A DNA stretch of 64,000 bases, from positions 1-64,000 of the forward strand of contig NZ_JADGMI010000003.1 in NCBI RefSeq assembly GCF_015234305.1. Reading direction: 5' to 3'. Source of the stretch: Superficieibacter sp. 1612_C1 (GTDB taxonomy: Bacteria > Pseudomonadota > Gammaproteobacteria > Enterobacterales > Enterobacteriaceae). The notes under the pieces were generated by a model. It did no database searches and was not told the origin of the DNA. It worked only from the letters and a program-made list of their open reading frames with translations. Below, piece by piece: positions 34,131 to 43,672 of the stretch (within the stretch, counting starts at the first letter, position 1; each line of letters opens with the position of its first letter). A program made the position numbers and the translations under genes.

Positions 34131-35534
34131 ATGAAACTTACCGCTATCACTACCGGACTGATGTCCACCCTCGCACTTTGTTCTTTTACCGCCCACGCCG
34201 GGCCGCAGTCGCACGTGGTTTGTGCGTACCATCATACCCTCGGCGATGACGCCATTATGATGTTTGGCAAACCGAACCAGGCGATGTGGCACGACTTTTT
34301 CGGCAATATCCATACGGATGCCGTTTCCACCTATCAGACCCTGCGCGCACATCCGCAGACCAGTTGCGATAACCAGGCGGACGGCTCGGCGTACTGGGCA
34401 CCAACCATGAAACTGCCCGACGGCGAAGTCGTCAAACCGGCCTATCAGAAGACCTATTACCAGGCCACTAGCGTTGATAAATATCCGCTGCATCCTTTCC
34501 CGGCCGGGCTGGAGCTGCTGGCGGGCGACCACCACGGAACCGCCCCCAGTTCACATATCACGTTCTTATGTGCCAACGGCAAAGGCTACACCAATAAAGC
34601 GGGTGAAGTCTGCGGCTTACGCGGCGCGGGTGATGCCGTGCAATTTAATATTGGCATCGCCTTCCCCAACTGCTGGGATGGCGTCAACCTGAAACCGATG
34701 CACGGCCACAGCAATGCCGCTTATGATGTTAAAGGCAAATGCCCGACGGATTATCCGGTGAAAGTCCCGACGGTAAATATGAACATCGCTTATGTGCTAC
34801 CACAGATCACCTCGCTGGATACCGCTAAAGTTCAGCTGTCTCTGGACCCGACCATGCACGGCGACCGTCGCGAAGAGCACTGGGGAAGCATTTATACCGC
34901 GCATGCTGATTTCATGAACGGCTGGACGGAAGATGCGGCGCAGTTTATGACCGAACTGTGTATGAACAACAACCTGGATTGCGGCACTATCGTACCGTGG
35001 GCCTATGCCAAAGCAGAAGAGAATACCTGGGTCAGCAGCAGCCAGCCGAATCAGCATAATGCGACGTCGGAAAGTCTTACCGTGCAGGATAACTGGCAGG
35101 ATGGCGGACGTACTCAGCACCCGGAAACGCTGACACTGGTGAAATTTAAAATCCCCCAGCTACCTGCTGGCGTGGACCCGGCGCTGTTTAAATACCGTAT
35201 TCGAATTTTCGGCGGCAAAGTGGAGAAGAACGGTGCGGATCAGATTTTCTTTTACCCGACCAGCAATGACTGGAACGCCAGAACCGTGACCTGGAATACG
35301 CGCCCGGCGGTGAAGTACAGCTCCGATGCGATCCTTTATCTTAACTACTCCCGCGAATATCGCATGGTCGATGTGGATAAAGCCGTGCGTAAAGCGCTGG
35401 CGGAGGGGAAAACCGAAATCTCCTGGTATATCGGCGGCGATCGTCATGGCAACCACTATGAATTCAACCCGGCCAGCTCACGGGAAAGTCTGGTGCTGAT
35501 GTTGACCGGCTTTAAAAGCGTTCCGCAGACTTGA
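34131..35534 (+). CDS. secreted DUF1996-domain protein
   Basis: 467 residues with a signal peptide of about 23 residues (MKLTAITTGLMSTLALCSFT, cleavage near AHA-GPQ). The mature protein has the DUF1996 signature: VVCAYHHTLGDDAIMMFGKP, WHDFFGN, SAYWAPTMKLPDGEVVKP, then ITFLCANG, FPNCWDGVNL and HYTH-like His residues in MHGDRREEHWGS and HADFMNGW. The last 130 residues form a beta-rich DNRLRE/CBM-like domain (FKYRIRIFGGKVEKNG, WNTRPAVKYSSD). DUF1996 is common in fungi and actinobacteria and uncommon in enterics; related modules bind or degrade polysaccharide. Role unknown. The signal suggests periplasmic or secreted location. Confidence 0.8.
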   Translation: MKLTAITTGLMSTLALCSFTAHAGPQSHVVCAYHHTLGDDAIMMFGKPNQAMWHDFFGNIHTDAVSTYQTLRAHPQTSCDNQADGSAYWAPTMKLPDGEVVKPAYQKTYYQATSVDKYPLHPFPAGLELLAGDHHGTAPSSHITFLCANGKGYTNKAGEVCGLRGAGDAVQFNIGIAFPNCWDGVNLKPMHGHSNAAYDVKGKCPTDYPVKVPTVNMNIAYVLPQITSLDTAKVQLSLDPTMHGDRREEHWGSIYTAHADFMNGWTEDAAQFMTELCMNNNLDCGTIVPWAYAKAEENTWVSSSQPNQHNATSESLTVQDNWQDGGRTQHPETLTLVKFKIPQLPAGVDPALFKYRIRIFGGKVEKNGADQIFFYPTSNDWNARTVTWNTRPAVKYSSDAILYLNYSREYRMVDVDKAVRKALAEGKTEISWYIGGDRHGNHYEFNPASSRESLVLMLTGFKSVPQT

Positions 35535-35575
35535 TAAGTAATGAAAGCAAAGCCCGGTACCACACGGGTTAACAG

Positions 35576-35625
35576 GGGAAACGCCGGGATTGGCTTCCCG
35601 GAGAGGGCCCAACCCGGCGTTTCCC
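35576..35625. terminator. bidirectional terminator between DUF1996 gene and gss
   Basis: GGGAAACGCCGGG (35576-35588) and CCCGGCGTTTCCC (35613-35625) form a perfect 13-bp stem between two convergent genes. There is extra pairing inside the loop (GGGAT...TCCCG). Confidence 0.75.
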
Positions 35626-35679
35626 TGATGACCACGGACTATTGACTGTTAACCTACGCCCGGTTTACCGGGCTTAGCT

Positions 35680-37542
35680 TTACGCCGTTTTCACCACAAT
35701 TAACGGTTCGATATCGCTCTCTTTTTTAATCACCAGCGAATCATCGCCGCGCAGGCAGGTTCCGCCATAGCTTCCCCCGACGGTAAATGTACAGACCTGG
35801 ATATATTTTCCGGCCACGTTCGGCAGGCACCAGAGCTGCTGGTAAATATTTTTCTGATCGCTAAATTTACCGCTGGTTTTATCCAGCAGTTCTTCCTGAT
35901 GGCTCACCAGATCAATATTACTGCCGCAGCGACCGGCAATCGGCTTCACTGCATAGCCGGTCTGGACCAGTTCGTCATTGACCACAAAATCAGTATCCAG
36001 CAGATAGCGATGATGCGGGAACAGCGACCAGAGGATCGGCAGAATGGCTTTATTGCCGGGGATCACCGTCCACAACGGCTCGAAGACCAACACTTCCGGG
36101 CGTAGCAGGACGTCGATCAATCGGACCTCATGCGCCGGATGCCCGGTGCGGATTGGCACGGCGGCATACTCGGTATCGCTGACTTCGCGCACCTGCTCAA
36201 TCGCCGTTTCCCACGCCCAGGTTTTCCAGACGCAGTTCACCAGTCGACCATCACCGTCAATCAGCTGACCGGCCTTATCCCAGCGCAGCTCATCCAGCCC
36301 GCGGAGGATCTTGCTTTCAAATCCGGCTTTCTCCAGCGCCTGTTGCATAAACTGCGCGTGGTAATCCTCTTCAACGTCGTTATCCTGCATGATGTGCACG
36401 AACGGACGCGCATGGCTGTGTTTCCAGGCACCAATCAACTCGTTGAGCAGGTCTTCGCCAGGATTATAACCGTTACCTTTATAGCCAAGCTCCGTCCAGC
36501 GTTCGAGGATGCGACCCGCTTCGGTATGGCAGGAAGCCGAATCCGCGTTGTATTCGTAAACTTTCAGCCCGCGCTCATCCAGACAAAAATCCATCCGTCC
36601 GGTGATCATGTCGTGGCGGCGACGCTGCCACGACAGACGCAGACGCGGCCAGAGGATTTTTGGAATATCGAATAGCGCCAGCAGGTTATCGTCCTTCATT
36701 ACCTTGTCCGTGGCATGAAGATACATCAGATGCAGCTCGTTGGTAGCCTTAATCAGTTCCTGCTCGGCGGTATCGGTGATGGTAAAATACTGCGCCGGAT
36801 CGCGGTTAATCACATGGCCGTTGGCCTGCACATAAGCGCGTTGTAGCGGGTCCTGCTCATCAAGCCATTTCCCCTCAAACAGCGTTTTATCTTCCAGACG
36901 CGCGCCGCGGATGGTTAGCGCCTCGCCGCGAATATCCGGCTGCGGCAGGCTGTGCTCGGTCTCGTCGGTCTGGATCATCCAGCCTAAGATCGTGGTGTCG
37001 TCAAAGGTATCGCGAAGGGTATAGCAGCCGTTTTCGACCACCAGCGCCAGTTCGCGGGTCCACTGCTGGCCGGGCGGCAGCGGCGCATGAATCACATTCT
37101 GCTCGGCGATCCTGACCCGATTCTGGTGAAGTTGAGTAATCACTGCCACGTGTCCGGTCCCGCTAAACTCGCCGCCTTTTTGCCAGACCAGCAGCGCGCC
37201 TGCTTCCGGCGGACGGCGGGATCCGTTGGCAAACGCCTGTAACGGCAGGATATTGTCGTTGACCACCTCGCGCAGAAAGCGCAGGGAGAAGATCTCCCAT
37301 GCCATACCGACGTCGGTAAAAACAAAACCATAATTCAGAAACAAAAATCGGCGGGCGAATTCCACGCACTGCCATTTGTGTCCCATATATTCATTGTCGA
37401 TATAGCTGCGGAAGGCCGCGTCATCGGCATAATATTTCGGGTCGAGAGAGCTGTAATCTGACGAGTAGATGGCGACGCCGCCGGGGGCGTAGCCGAGTAA
37501 TGTCCCAAACGGGGCATCCTGGTGGGTAATTCCGTTGCTCAT
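35680..37542 (-). CDS. gss: bifunctional glutathionylspermidine synthetase/amidase
   Basis: 620 residues, full length (E. coli 619). The N-terminal CHAP amidase domain has the catalytic Cys59 in HKWQCVEFARRF and His131 in SGTGHVAVITQ. The C-terminal ATP-grasp synthetase carries RMDFCLDERGLKVYEYNADS, HIMQDNDVEEDYHAQFM, VWKTWAWETA and KPIAGRCGSNIDLVS. It makes glutathionylspermidine from glutathione, spermidine and ATP and can hydrolyse it back; the conjugate serves in thiol redox defence. It is divergent from the DsbA-like/yghU genes, which also act on thiols, giving a small glutathione-centred cluster. Confidence 0.97.
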   Translation of the reverse strand: MSNGITHQDAPFGTLLGYAPGGVAIYSSDYSSLDPKYYADDAAFRSYIDNEYMGHKWQCVEFARRFLFLNYGFVFTDVGMAWEIFSLRFLREVVNDNILPLQAFANGSRRPPEAGALLVWQKGGEFSGTGHVAVITQLHQNRVRIAEQNVIHAPLPPGQQWTRELALVVENGCYTLRDTFDDTTILGWMIQTDETEHSLPQPDIRGEALTIRGARLEDKTLFEGKWLDEQDPLQRAYVQANGHVINRDPAQYFTITDTAEQELIKATNELHLMYLHATDKVMKDDNLLALFDIPKILWPRLRLSWQRRRHDMITGRMDFCLDERGLKVYEYNADSASCHTEAGRILERWTELGYKGNGYNPGEDLLNELIGAWKHSHARPFVHIMQDNDVEEDYHAQFMQQALEKAGFESKILRGLDELRWDKAGQLIDGDGRLVNCVWKTWAWETAIEQVREVSDTEYAAVPIRTGHPAHEVRLIDVLLRPEVLVFEPLWTVIPGNKAILPILWSLFPHHRYLLDTDFVVNDELVQTGYAVKPIAGRCGSNIDLVSHQEELLDKTSGKFSDQKNIYQQLWCLPNVAGKYIQVCTFTVGGSYGGTCLRGDDSLVIKKESDIEPLIVVKTA

Positions 37543-37696
37543 GAACCTTACCTTAACGTAATACAGCCTGAGCAGAATGCACCCTGCTCTTTGTGCTAAC
37601 TAAACAGACGTCGACTTATCATACACCTCATTACCCGCTACCATGATCCGACGAAGGAAAAATTCACGCGTTGTCATTCATCATCAGGAGTCGAAA

Positions 37697-38254
37697 ATGA
37701 GTCAACAGCATTATGTCGCGCAGCCGCTGGAATGGGGCCACGGCCCGCGGACGTTTGAGGTTTTTCTTGAGCCGACCTGTCCGTTTTCCGTGCGTGCATT
37801 TAACAAGCTAAACGCGCTACTGGAACTGGCAGGCGAAGATAAGATCACCGTGAAGATCCGCCTGCAATCGCAGCCCTGGCATCTTTTTTCCGGGGTGATT
37901 GTGCGCTGCATTCTGGCCGCGTCGACCCTGCCGGACGGCAGAGAGGCAGCGCATAAAGTGATGCAGGCCGTTGCCGATCACCGGGAAGCGTTTGAGTTTA
38001 CCGATCACTGCGCCGGTCCAAATATGGACGCCACGCCGCAGGAAATTATTGCGCGGATTGAGAAGTATAGCGGCGTTAGCCTGGCGGAACCCTTTGCCCG
38101 CCCGGCATTGCAGAGCGAGATTAAGTGGCACTGTAAATATGCCCGCCAGAACGGCATCCACGTCTCGCCAACCTTTATGGTCAACGGACTGGTGCAGGCG
38201 GATTTAGGCAGCGGCGACGACATCAGCGTCTGGGCAGAGCGTCTTCTGGCCTGA
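37697..38254 (+). CDS. DsbA-family thioredoxin-fold protein
   Basis: 185 residues from ATG at 37697 (MSQQHYVAQPLEWGHGP); a further in-frame ATG 18 codons upstream is less likely. FEVFLEPTCPFSVRAFNKL carries the active site CPFS, with only the first Cys, and VSPTFMVNG supplies the cis-Pro loop. The insert between them is helical, as in DsbA-like proteins. No signal peptide, so it is cytoplasmic, with a one-cysteine centre suited to glutathione chemistry rather than disulphide exchange. It lies 45 bp before yghU, probably cotranscribed. Confidence 0.8.
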   Translation: MSQQHYVAQPLEWGHGPRTFEVFLEPTCPFSVRAFNKLNALLELAGEDKITVKIRLQSQPWHLFSGVIVRCILAASTLPDGREAAHKVMQAVADHREAFEFTDHCAGPNMDATPQEIIARIEKYSGVSLAEPFARPALQSEIKWHCKYARQNGIHVSPTFMVNGLVQADLGSGDDISVWAERLLA

Positions 38255-38299
38255 CAATAGTATTCATCTCCACAACACAACCTCAATAAGGCAGGCAAC

Positions 38300-39166
38300 A
38301 TGTCAGACAATAACTATCAACCTCCGAAGGTATGGACATGGAATCAGCAGGGCGGCGGCGCATTCGCCAATATCAACCGCCCGGTGTCTGGCGCAACGCA
38401 TGAAAAGGAACTTCCGGTCGGAAAGCATCCGCTCCAGCTCTATTCGTTGGGCACGCCAAACGGGCAGAAAGTCACGATAATGCTTGAGGAACTGCTGGCA
38501 AAAGGCGTGACCGGTGCGGATTACGATGCGTGGCTGATCCGCATCGGCGAAGGCGATCAGTTCTCCAGCGGTTTTGTGGAGGTGAACCCGAACTCCAAAA
38601 TCCCGGCGCTGCGCGATCATTCCACCATGCCGCCGACCCGCGTCTTTGAATCCGGGGCGATCCTGGTTTATCTGGCGGAAAAATATGGCTACTTCCTGCC
38701 AAAAGATCTGGCCGCCCGTACTGAGACGCTGAACTGGCTGTTCTGGCTCCAGGGATCGGCTCCGTTCCTCGGCGGCGGCTTCGGCCACTTTTACAGCTAT
38801 GCGCCCGTCAAAATTGAGTACGCGATCGATCGTTTCACGATGGAGGCGAAACGCCAGTTAGACGTGCTGGATAAACAGCTTGCGGAGCATAAATACGTCG
38901 CGGGCAATGAATATACTATTGCGGATATGGCCGTCTGGCCGTGGTATGGCAACGTGGTGCTTGGCAACGTCTACGATGCGGCTGAATTCCTGGACGCGGG
39001 CAGCTATAAAAACGTGCTGCGCTGGGCCAACGAGATCGCCAGCCGTCCGGCGGTAAAACGCGGACGCATCGTTAACCGCACCAACGGCCCGCTTAACGAG
39101 CAGCTTCACGAACGTCATGACGCCAGCGATTTCGACACCCAGACCGAAGACAAGCGTCAGTCCTGA
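38300..39166 (+). CDS. yghU: glutathione S-transferase-family disulphide-bond oxidoreductase YghU
   Basis: 288 residues, colinear with E. coli YghU (Nu-class GST). N-terminal thioredoxin-like domain: PLQLYSLGTPNGQKVTIMLE, VEVNPNSKIPAL (cis-Pro), ESGAILVYLAEKYG (Glu-Ser glutathione site). The all-helical domain follows (FWLQGSAPFLGGGFGHFYSY), ending with NEYTIADMAVWPWYG. YghU binds two glutathiones and reduces organic disulphides and peroxides. The neighbouring gss and DsbA-like genes fit a glutathione-linked role. AATAAGGCAGGCAAC precedes the ATG. Confidence 0.95.
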   Translation: MSDNNYQPPKVWTWNQQGGGAFANINRPVSGATHEKELPVGKHPLQLYSLGTPNGQKVTIMLEELLAKGVTGADYDAWLIRIGEGDQFSSGFVEVNPNSKIPALRDHSTMPPTRVFESGAILVYLAEKYGYFLPKDLAARTETLNWLFWLQGSAPFLGGGFGHFYSYAPVKIEYAIDRFTMEAKRQLDVLDKQLAEHKYVAGNEYTIADMAVWPWYGNVVLGNVYDAAEFLDAGSYKNVLRWANEIASRPAVKRGRIVNRTNGPLNEQLHERHDASDFDTQTEDKRQS

Positions 39167-39173
39167 TAATGCC

Positions 39174-39203
39174 GTCCCGCCGGCGCAAGCTGGCGGGACA
39201 TTT
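39174..39203 (+). terminator. terminator between yghU and the chemoreceptor gene
   Basis: GTCCCGCC (39174-39181) and GGCGGGAC (39192-39199) form a stem followed by ATTTT; it lies between convergent genes. Confidence 0.8.
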
Positions 39204-39211
39204 TAGACAAA

Positions 39212-40849
39212 TTAAAACGCTACCCACTCTTCCGTTGCCGCAGGCTTAGCCGTGCGCGGTGAACGCGGCGTGTCTGTAGGCGCTGCCGCCTGCGACGCTG
39301 GCTCATCGGAAAGACGGAACGTCTGCACCGAACTGCGCAGATCCTCTGTCTGAAGTCGCAGGGACGATGCCGCTGCCGAGACCTGTTCCACCAGCGAGGC
39401 GTTCTGCTGCGTTACGCTGTCCATTTGCGCAATCGCAATGCCGACCTGCGAGATGCCTTTGCTTTGTTCATCGGTCGCGGCGGCAATCTGTTTCATGATG
39501 GTCGTCACTTCCCGCACCGCCCGCAGAATCGCTTCCATGGTGGTTCCGGCATCGGAAACCAGGCGCGAGCCTTTATCCACGCGGGTGACGGAATCGGCAA
39601 TCAGGGCTTCAATTTCTTTTGCTGCACCGGCGCTGCGGCTGGCAAGGTTACGCACCTCTCCGGCGACCACGGCGAACCCACGGCCCTGCTCACCCGCCCG
39701 CGCTGCTTCCACCGCCGCGTTGAGCGCCAGAATATTGGTCTGGAAGGCAATGCTGTTAATCACATCGGTAATCTCGGCGATTTTCTTCGAACTGGCAGAG
39801 ATCCCGACCATCGTATCGACCACTTCACCTACCAGTTCTCCACCCTCGCTGGCGGTGGTAGACGCGACATCGGCCAGCTCGCTGGCCTGGCGCGCATGAT
39901 CGGCATTCAATTTTACCGTGGCGGTAAGCTGCTCCATGCTGGCCGCCGTTTCTTCCAGCGCCGCCGCCTGTTCTTCGGTGCGGGAAGAGAGATCGTTATT
40001 GCCGGTAGCAATTTCTGTCGCCCCGCGCCAGATATTTTCGCTGCCGGAGCGAATATTGCTGACCGCCTCACGCAGGCTGTCCTGCATCGCCTTCAGCAGC
40101 GGCACCAGTTGCCCGACGCAGTTACGCCCCATGTCTTCTATCGGCCGACTGAGATCGCCCTGCGCAATCTGGCTGAACTGCTGGCGAATTCGCGCCAGCG
40201 GTTTCACCAGCATCGTTACCAGATAGCGATCGGAAAAAATCAGCAGCAGAATGCCGACAATCACGGCGGCAATAATGGCAATCCGGGTCTTATTGGTGCG
40301 GTCATCGACCATAATGCGGGTGTGATCGAGCGTCGACGCGCCAGCAGCGTTAAACTTCTCGGCGCTCAGGCCAAACGCACGGCTCAGCGGCGGTGTGATG
40401 TCATTGGCCTGAGCGCGGTACTCCTCAACCGTTCCCTGCTGCGCTCGCTGCATCTGCGGCACAACGCCCTGCTCCAGCAGCGCCTGCCAGTTTTGAATGA
40501 CTTCCGCAGAGATTTGCGCATCCATCGCGCCGGGAGAAATGGCCTTCAGCTCATCCAGTCTTTTGCGCATGGTGTCCAGCGCCTGCTGTGCGGAGGTAAA
40601 ATCTGCTGTTCCCCCTGCCGCTTTGCTTTCCATCGCCCGGCTCAGGCGGGTAACAAAGCGAAAATACTGGTCGTTGCCCTGGCTTAACAGGGTCATCTGA
40701 TTTACCAGTTGTCGGTCAACATCATTGCCTTCTGCGACCTTATTCAGGGAGACGACGCTGTACAGGCCGACGCCGGACCACAGCACGCAGAAAATACCCA
40801 GAATCGACAACATGACGAGACGGATAGTGAGGTTACGAAGAAGTCGCAT
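39212..40849 (-). CDS. methyl-accepting chemotaxis protein
   Basis: 545 residues with the full transmembrane chemoreceptor layout: TM1 ([20 protein letters not shown]), a periplasmic four-helix sensor (about 35-185), TM2 ([20 protein letters not shown]), HAMP ([20 protein letters not shown]) and a signalling hairpin whose tip reads [20 protein letters not shown], followed by [20 protein letters not shown]. The C-terminus, EEWVAF, is an NWETF-type tether for CheR/CheB. The sensor is of the Tar/Tsr four-helix type but lacks an obvious amino-acid-binding signature, so the ligand is unknown. It is a single gene with its own terminator. Confidence 0.95.
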   Translation of the reverse strand: MRLLRNLTIRLVMLSILGIFCVLWSGVGLYSVVSLNKVAEGNDVDRQLVNQMTLLSQGNDQYFRFVTRLSRAMESKAAGGTADFTSAQQALDTMRKRLDELKAISPGAMDAQISAEVIQNWQALLEQGVVPQMQRAQQGTVEEYRAQANDITPPLSRAFGLSAEKFNAAGASTLDHTRIMVDDRTNKTRIAIIAAVIVGILLLIFSDRYLVTMLVKPLARIRQQFSQIAQGDLSRPIEDMGRNCVGQLVPLLKAMQDSLREAVSNIRSGSENIWRGATEIATGNNDLSSRTEEQAAALEETAASMEQLTATVKLNADHARQASELADVASTTASEGGELVGEVVDTMVGISASSKKIAEITDVINSIAFQTNILALNAAVEAARAGEQGRGFAVVAGEVRNLASRSAGAAKEIEALIADSVTRVDKGSRLVSDAGTTMEAILRAVREVTTIMKQIAAATDEQSKGISQVGIAIAQMDSVTQQNASLVEQVSAAASSLRLQTEDLRSSVQTFRLSDEPASQAAAPTDTPRSPRTAKPAATEEWVAF

Positions 40850-41051
40850 AGAGATACCTTTGCCTTTGGAAGGATTACGCCCACAGGGCGCTCTTACCTC
40901 CTGTTATCGGCAAGACGGCGGAAATTTATAACCTTTTGTGATTATTTTTTGTAAATATTACTTTTCGTTAAAAAGCATTCAGTAGCGCTACATCCTGAAA
41001 TATTCATCTGGCTTAAGTCATTCTAAAAAGATGACCTTCTGAGAATCAGGG

Positions 41052-41555
41052 TTAAACAAGGTAAGGCTTCACAAACGGACGCTGATATTCCGGCCAGACG
41101 AGTGCGACCAGCGTAGGATAGGCATCCATACTAAACTCGCGAAAGCACTGCTGAAGGTTGACGACATCCAAATCCGTACGCGGCACTCTCTCACCGTTCT
41201 GACAGCGCTGTTTCAGATTATCGTAATATTTATAAACCGCGGAATTGAGATCGCTACAGCGACGCTGAGCATCAAATAAACCCGGCGTGGATTTTATTTG
41301 CGTGACGTCCATTCGCTTAATAGTGGCGTGTAAAAAGTCAATATATTCATGGTTTACCCGCCAGTACCATACCGGCGTAATTGCGTTCATCAGCACAGAA
41401 AAATGGTCCTCCCCCTCCAGTTTTGACATTGCCGGTACCGGCAACGGGGATTCTTCTTCACTTTCCACCGGTCTTTTATTGAACTCTGTCATCAGTAAGA
41501 GAATAATAGCGGTGAGCAATAGCAGTGCAATCACTAAATAAATAATACTGTTCAT
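41052..41555 (-). CDS. membrane-anchored protein of unknown function, 167 residues
   Basis: The start at 41555 (MNSIIYLVIALLLLTAIILL) has GGAGCGCGCC upstream, better than the ATG at 41567. One N-terminal membrane helix is followed by a short acidic linker (PVESEEESPLPVPA) and a helical cytoplasmic or periplasmic domain with EGEDHFSVLMNAITPVWYWR and DLDVVNLQQCFREFSMDAYP. No family recognised. Divergent from the two-gene unit at 41656. Confidence 0.65.
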   Translation of the reverse strand: MNSIIYLVIALLLLTAIILLLMTEFNKRPVESEEESPLPVPAMSKLEGEDHFSVLMNAITPVWYWRVNHEYIDFLHATIKRMDVTQIKSTPGLFDAQRRCSDLNSAVYKYYDNLKQRCQNGERVPRTDLDVVNLQQCFREFSMDAYPTLVALVWPEYQRPFVKPYLV

Positions 41556-41655
41556 GGCGCGCTCCATTTTTTTTGATTTTAAAAGTGTGCCATGTTATTG
41601 TCAACGAGCCTCACAGTAAAATGCTCCTCATGGTGTTGAAAGTTAAGGAATTTAC

Positions 41656-42060
41656 ATGATACCCGAGACCCTTATCCCGGCTCGCTTTCACACATCCGTG
41701 GCAGGGGAAGAGAGTGAGGAAGCAGAAAATAGTGCTAGTTTAACTCAGGGAAAAAGAACCCTCCTTGAGCTTGAGAATGACATATTAACCTCAATTGGTC
41801 GTAACGGTTTTTCCAGAAATATGCTGCTGGAAGAGCGCGACCGCCATATAAAAGACAGGCTGTTTCGCGTTGTTAAAATTGAAGCTTTTTGTCATGTCCT
41901 TAATGAGTTACAGGCCAACGGCGACTTTTCGGCACAGGAATTAAGTCAAATTCTGGCAGATAAAACGCTGGAAATTAATGAAGCCGGGAATGAAATTTGG
42001 CTTAATTTGATTACCCGCGAGAAAATTGCGCCTATGTTTTATGATCTGGAGGACGAATAA
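41656..42060 (+). CDS. uncharacterised 134-residue protein
   Basis: AAGGAATTTAC precedes the ATG. Helical and acidic: LLELENDILTSIGRNGFSRN, LFRVVKIEAFCHVLNELQAN, FSAQELSQILADKTLEINEA. No membrane segment or signal peptide. The next gene starts 2 bp after the stop and they are clearly coupled. GC content is lower than the flanking core genes. I recognise no family. Confidence 0.6.
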   Translation: MIPETLIPARFHTSVAGEESEEAENSASLTQGKRTLLELENDILTSIGRNGFSRNMLLEERDRHIKDRLFRVVKIEAFCHVLNELQANGDFSAQELSQILADKTLEINEAGNEIWLNLITREKIAPMFYDLEDE

Positions 42061-42061
42061 C

Positions 42062-42508
42062 GTGAAAAAATATGATGGCAAAGACGTTTATTTGACTTTA
42101 GACGATACAAAAAGCGATGACGTTACCTTAAAGCACAATCTTGCGGTGCTCATCAGCGATAAAAATACTACCATCCAGAATACGGCCAAAGCGCTGGTTT
42201 CCATCCCCGCCGCGCTGGTGAAGATGAAATGGCAAAACCGCCGCGAGATTTACGCTTATCAGGTAAAAGAGGAAATTTATGGCGCGGTGATTAATGAAAT
42301 CATCGCTCGCCGCCCGGACCTGAAAGAGAAAATCTTTGACAGCATTGAAGCCAGCTATCAGCACTTACGCGCGCGCGAAACCGCTACACTGGGCCTGACG
42401 CGTAAACTTTCCGACGGCAATTACCGCACGTCGAATGTCAGGATCGTCCCCCTTGAGGCTGAAGCGCCGACTTCCACAGAGCCAGCTTCGCCAAACGATC
42501 CCGCCTGA
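42062..42508 (+). CDS. uncharacterised 148-residue protein, GTG start
   Basis: Starts with GTG at 42062 after GAGGACGAATAAC (MKKYDGKDVYLTLDDTKSDD). Middle part is helical (IQNTAKALVSIPAALVKMKW and EIYGAVINEIIARRPDLKEK), with a low-complexity end EAEAPTSTEPASPNDPA. No recognised domain. It forms an operon with the preceding 134-residue protein, possibly partners of one complex. Confidence 0.6.
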   Translation: MKKYDGKDVYLTLDDTKSDDVTLKHNLAVLISDKNTTIQNTAKALVSIPAALVKMKWQNRREIYAYQVKEEIYGAVINEIIARRPDLKEKIFDSIEASYQHLRARETATLGLTRKLSDGNYRTSNVRIVPLEAEAPTSTEPASPNDPA

Positions 42509-42596
42509 CAGGTACAGAAATTCCCGATTATTTCTCTTAAGTCATCAGGGGCGACTACGCTTAATTCATCCGTAAGCAACGATGGAGAGCGTATTT

Positions 42597-43493
42597 ATGC
42601 CGAAGAATCAAACTACCCCGCAGGATCCCACGACGCAGTATCACACTGGTGAATATCCGAAGCAGAAGCAGCCCTCACCGGGAGTGCAGGCCAAAATGAC
42701 GCCTGTACCGGATTGTGGCGAAAAAAGCTATGTTGGTAGCGGACGTCTTAAAGATCGTAAGGCACTGGTGACCGGGGGCGATTCGGGCATCGGACGTGCT
42801 GCCGCCATTGCTTACGCGCGTGAAGGCGCTGACGTGGCGATTAACTATCTGCCTGCGGAAGAAGAGGATGCGCAGGATGTTAAGGCGCTGATTGAAGCTG
42901 AGGGGCGCAAAGCGGTGCTCATTCCGGGCGATCTGAGCGATGAAACCTTTGCCCGCTCGCTGGTGCATAAAGCGCGTGAAGCGCTGGGTGGGCTGGATGT
43001 ACTGGCGCTGGTCGCCGGGAAGCAGGTTGCCATTGAGGAGATTGCCGATCTGACCAGCGAGCAGTTCCAGAAAACCTATGCGGTGAACGTTTTTGCATTG
43101 TTCTGGATCACGCAGGAAGCCCTGCCGCTGCTCTCGCCGGGCGCGAGTATTATTACCACCTCATCAATTCAGGCTTATCAGCCCAGCCCGCATCTGCTGG
43201 ATTATGCATCGACTAAAGCGGCTATTCTCAATTACAGCCGTGGGCTGGCGAAGCAGGTGGCGGAGAAAGGGATTCGGGTGAATGTGGTGGCTCCGGGGCC
43301 GATCTGGACGGCGCTGCAAATTTCTGGCGGCCAGCCGCAGGAGAAACTGCCCGAGTTTGGTCAGCAGACGCCGATGAAGCGCGCAGGGCAGCCTGCGGAG
43401 CTGGCACCGATTTACGTTTATCTGGCAAGTCATGAATCGAGCTATGTGACCGCTGAAGTTCACGGCGTTTGCGGTGGGGAGCATTTGAGGTGA
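42597..43493 (+). CDS. yghA: SDR-family oxidoreductase YghA
   Basis: 298 residues from ATG at 42597, behind GGAGAGCGTATTT; the earlier ATG at 42582 would overlap the ribosome site. It matches E. coli YghA nearly end to end: [78 protein letters not shown] (Ser/Tyr with K), [28 protein letters not shown]-dependent reductase of aldehydes and sugars; in E. coli a glyoxal/methylglyoxal-linked role has been proposed. It is a paralogue of 31189-32082. Confidence 0.93.
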   Translation: MPKNQTTPQDPTTQYHTGEYPKQKQPSPGVQAKMTPVPDCGEKSYVGSGRLKDRKALVTGGDSGIGRAAAIAYAREGADVAINYLPAEEEDAQDVKALIEAEGRKAVLIPGDLSDETFARSLVHKAREALGGLDVLALVAGKQVAIEEIADLTSEQFQKTYAVNVFALFWITQEALPLLSPGASIITTSSIQAYQPSPHLLDYASTKAAILNYSRGLAKQVAEKGIRVNVVAPGPIWTALQISGGQPQEKLPEFGQQTPMKRAGQPAELAPIYVYLASHESSYVTAEVHGVCGGEHLR

Positions 43494-43527
43494 TTGTCCC
43501 GGAGGGGTGAAATTTTGCGACCAATCT

Positions 43528-43621
43528 GCCCGGTGGCGCTGCGCTTACCGGGCCTGCGAGTGGATTAACCTTCCCTTCAGCGCACCAAAACGTAGCCCCG
43601 GTAAGCGCAGCGCCACCGGGG
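43528..43621. repeat. pair of REP sequences (BIME) between yghA and exbD
   Basis: GCCCGGTGGCGCTGCGCTTA at 43528 and its inverted partner CGGTAAGCGCAGCGCCACCG near 43599-43618 are REP units in opposite orientation, 40 bp apart, between convergent genes. Such elements are common in enterobacterial 3' regions and can stop RNA decay or bind gyrase. Confidence 0.8.
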
Positions 43622-43672
43622 AAATAACGATGCAGATGCCGGACCGGGGTTGCCGATCCAGGACAAAGGCGT

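Noticed and set aside
39425..40687. 420-residue open frame antisense to the chemoreceptor gene
   Set aside because: Long antisense frames are common in GC-rich genes with biased codons; no start signal or domain.
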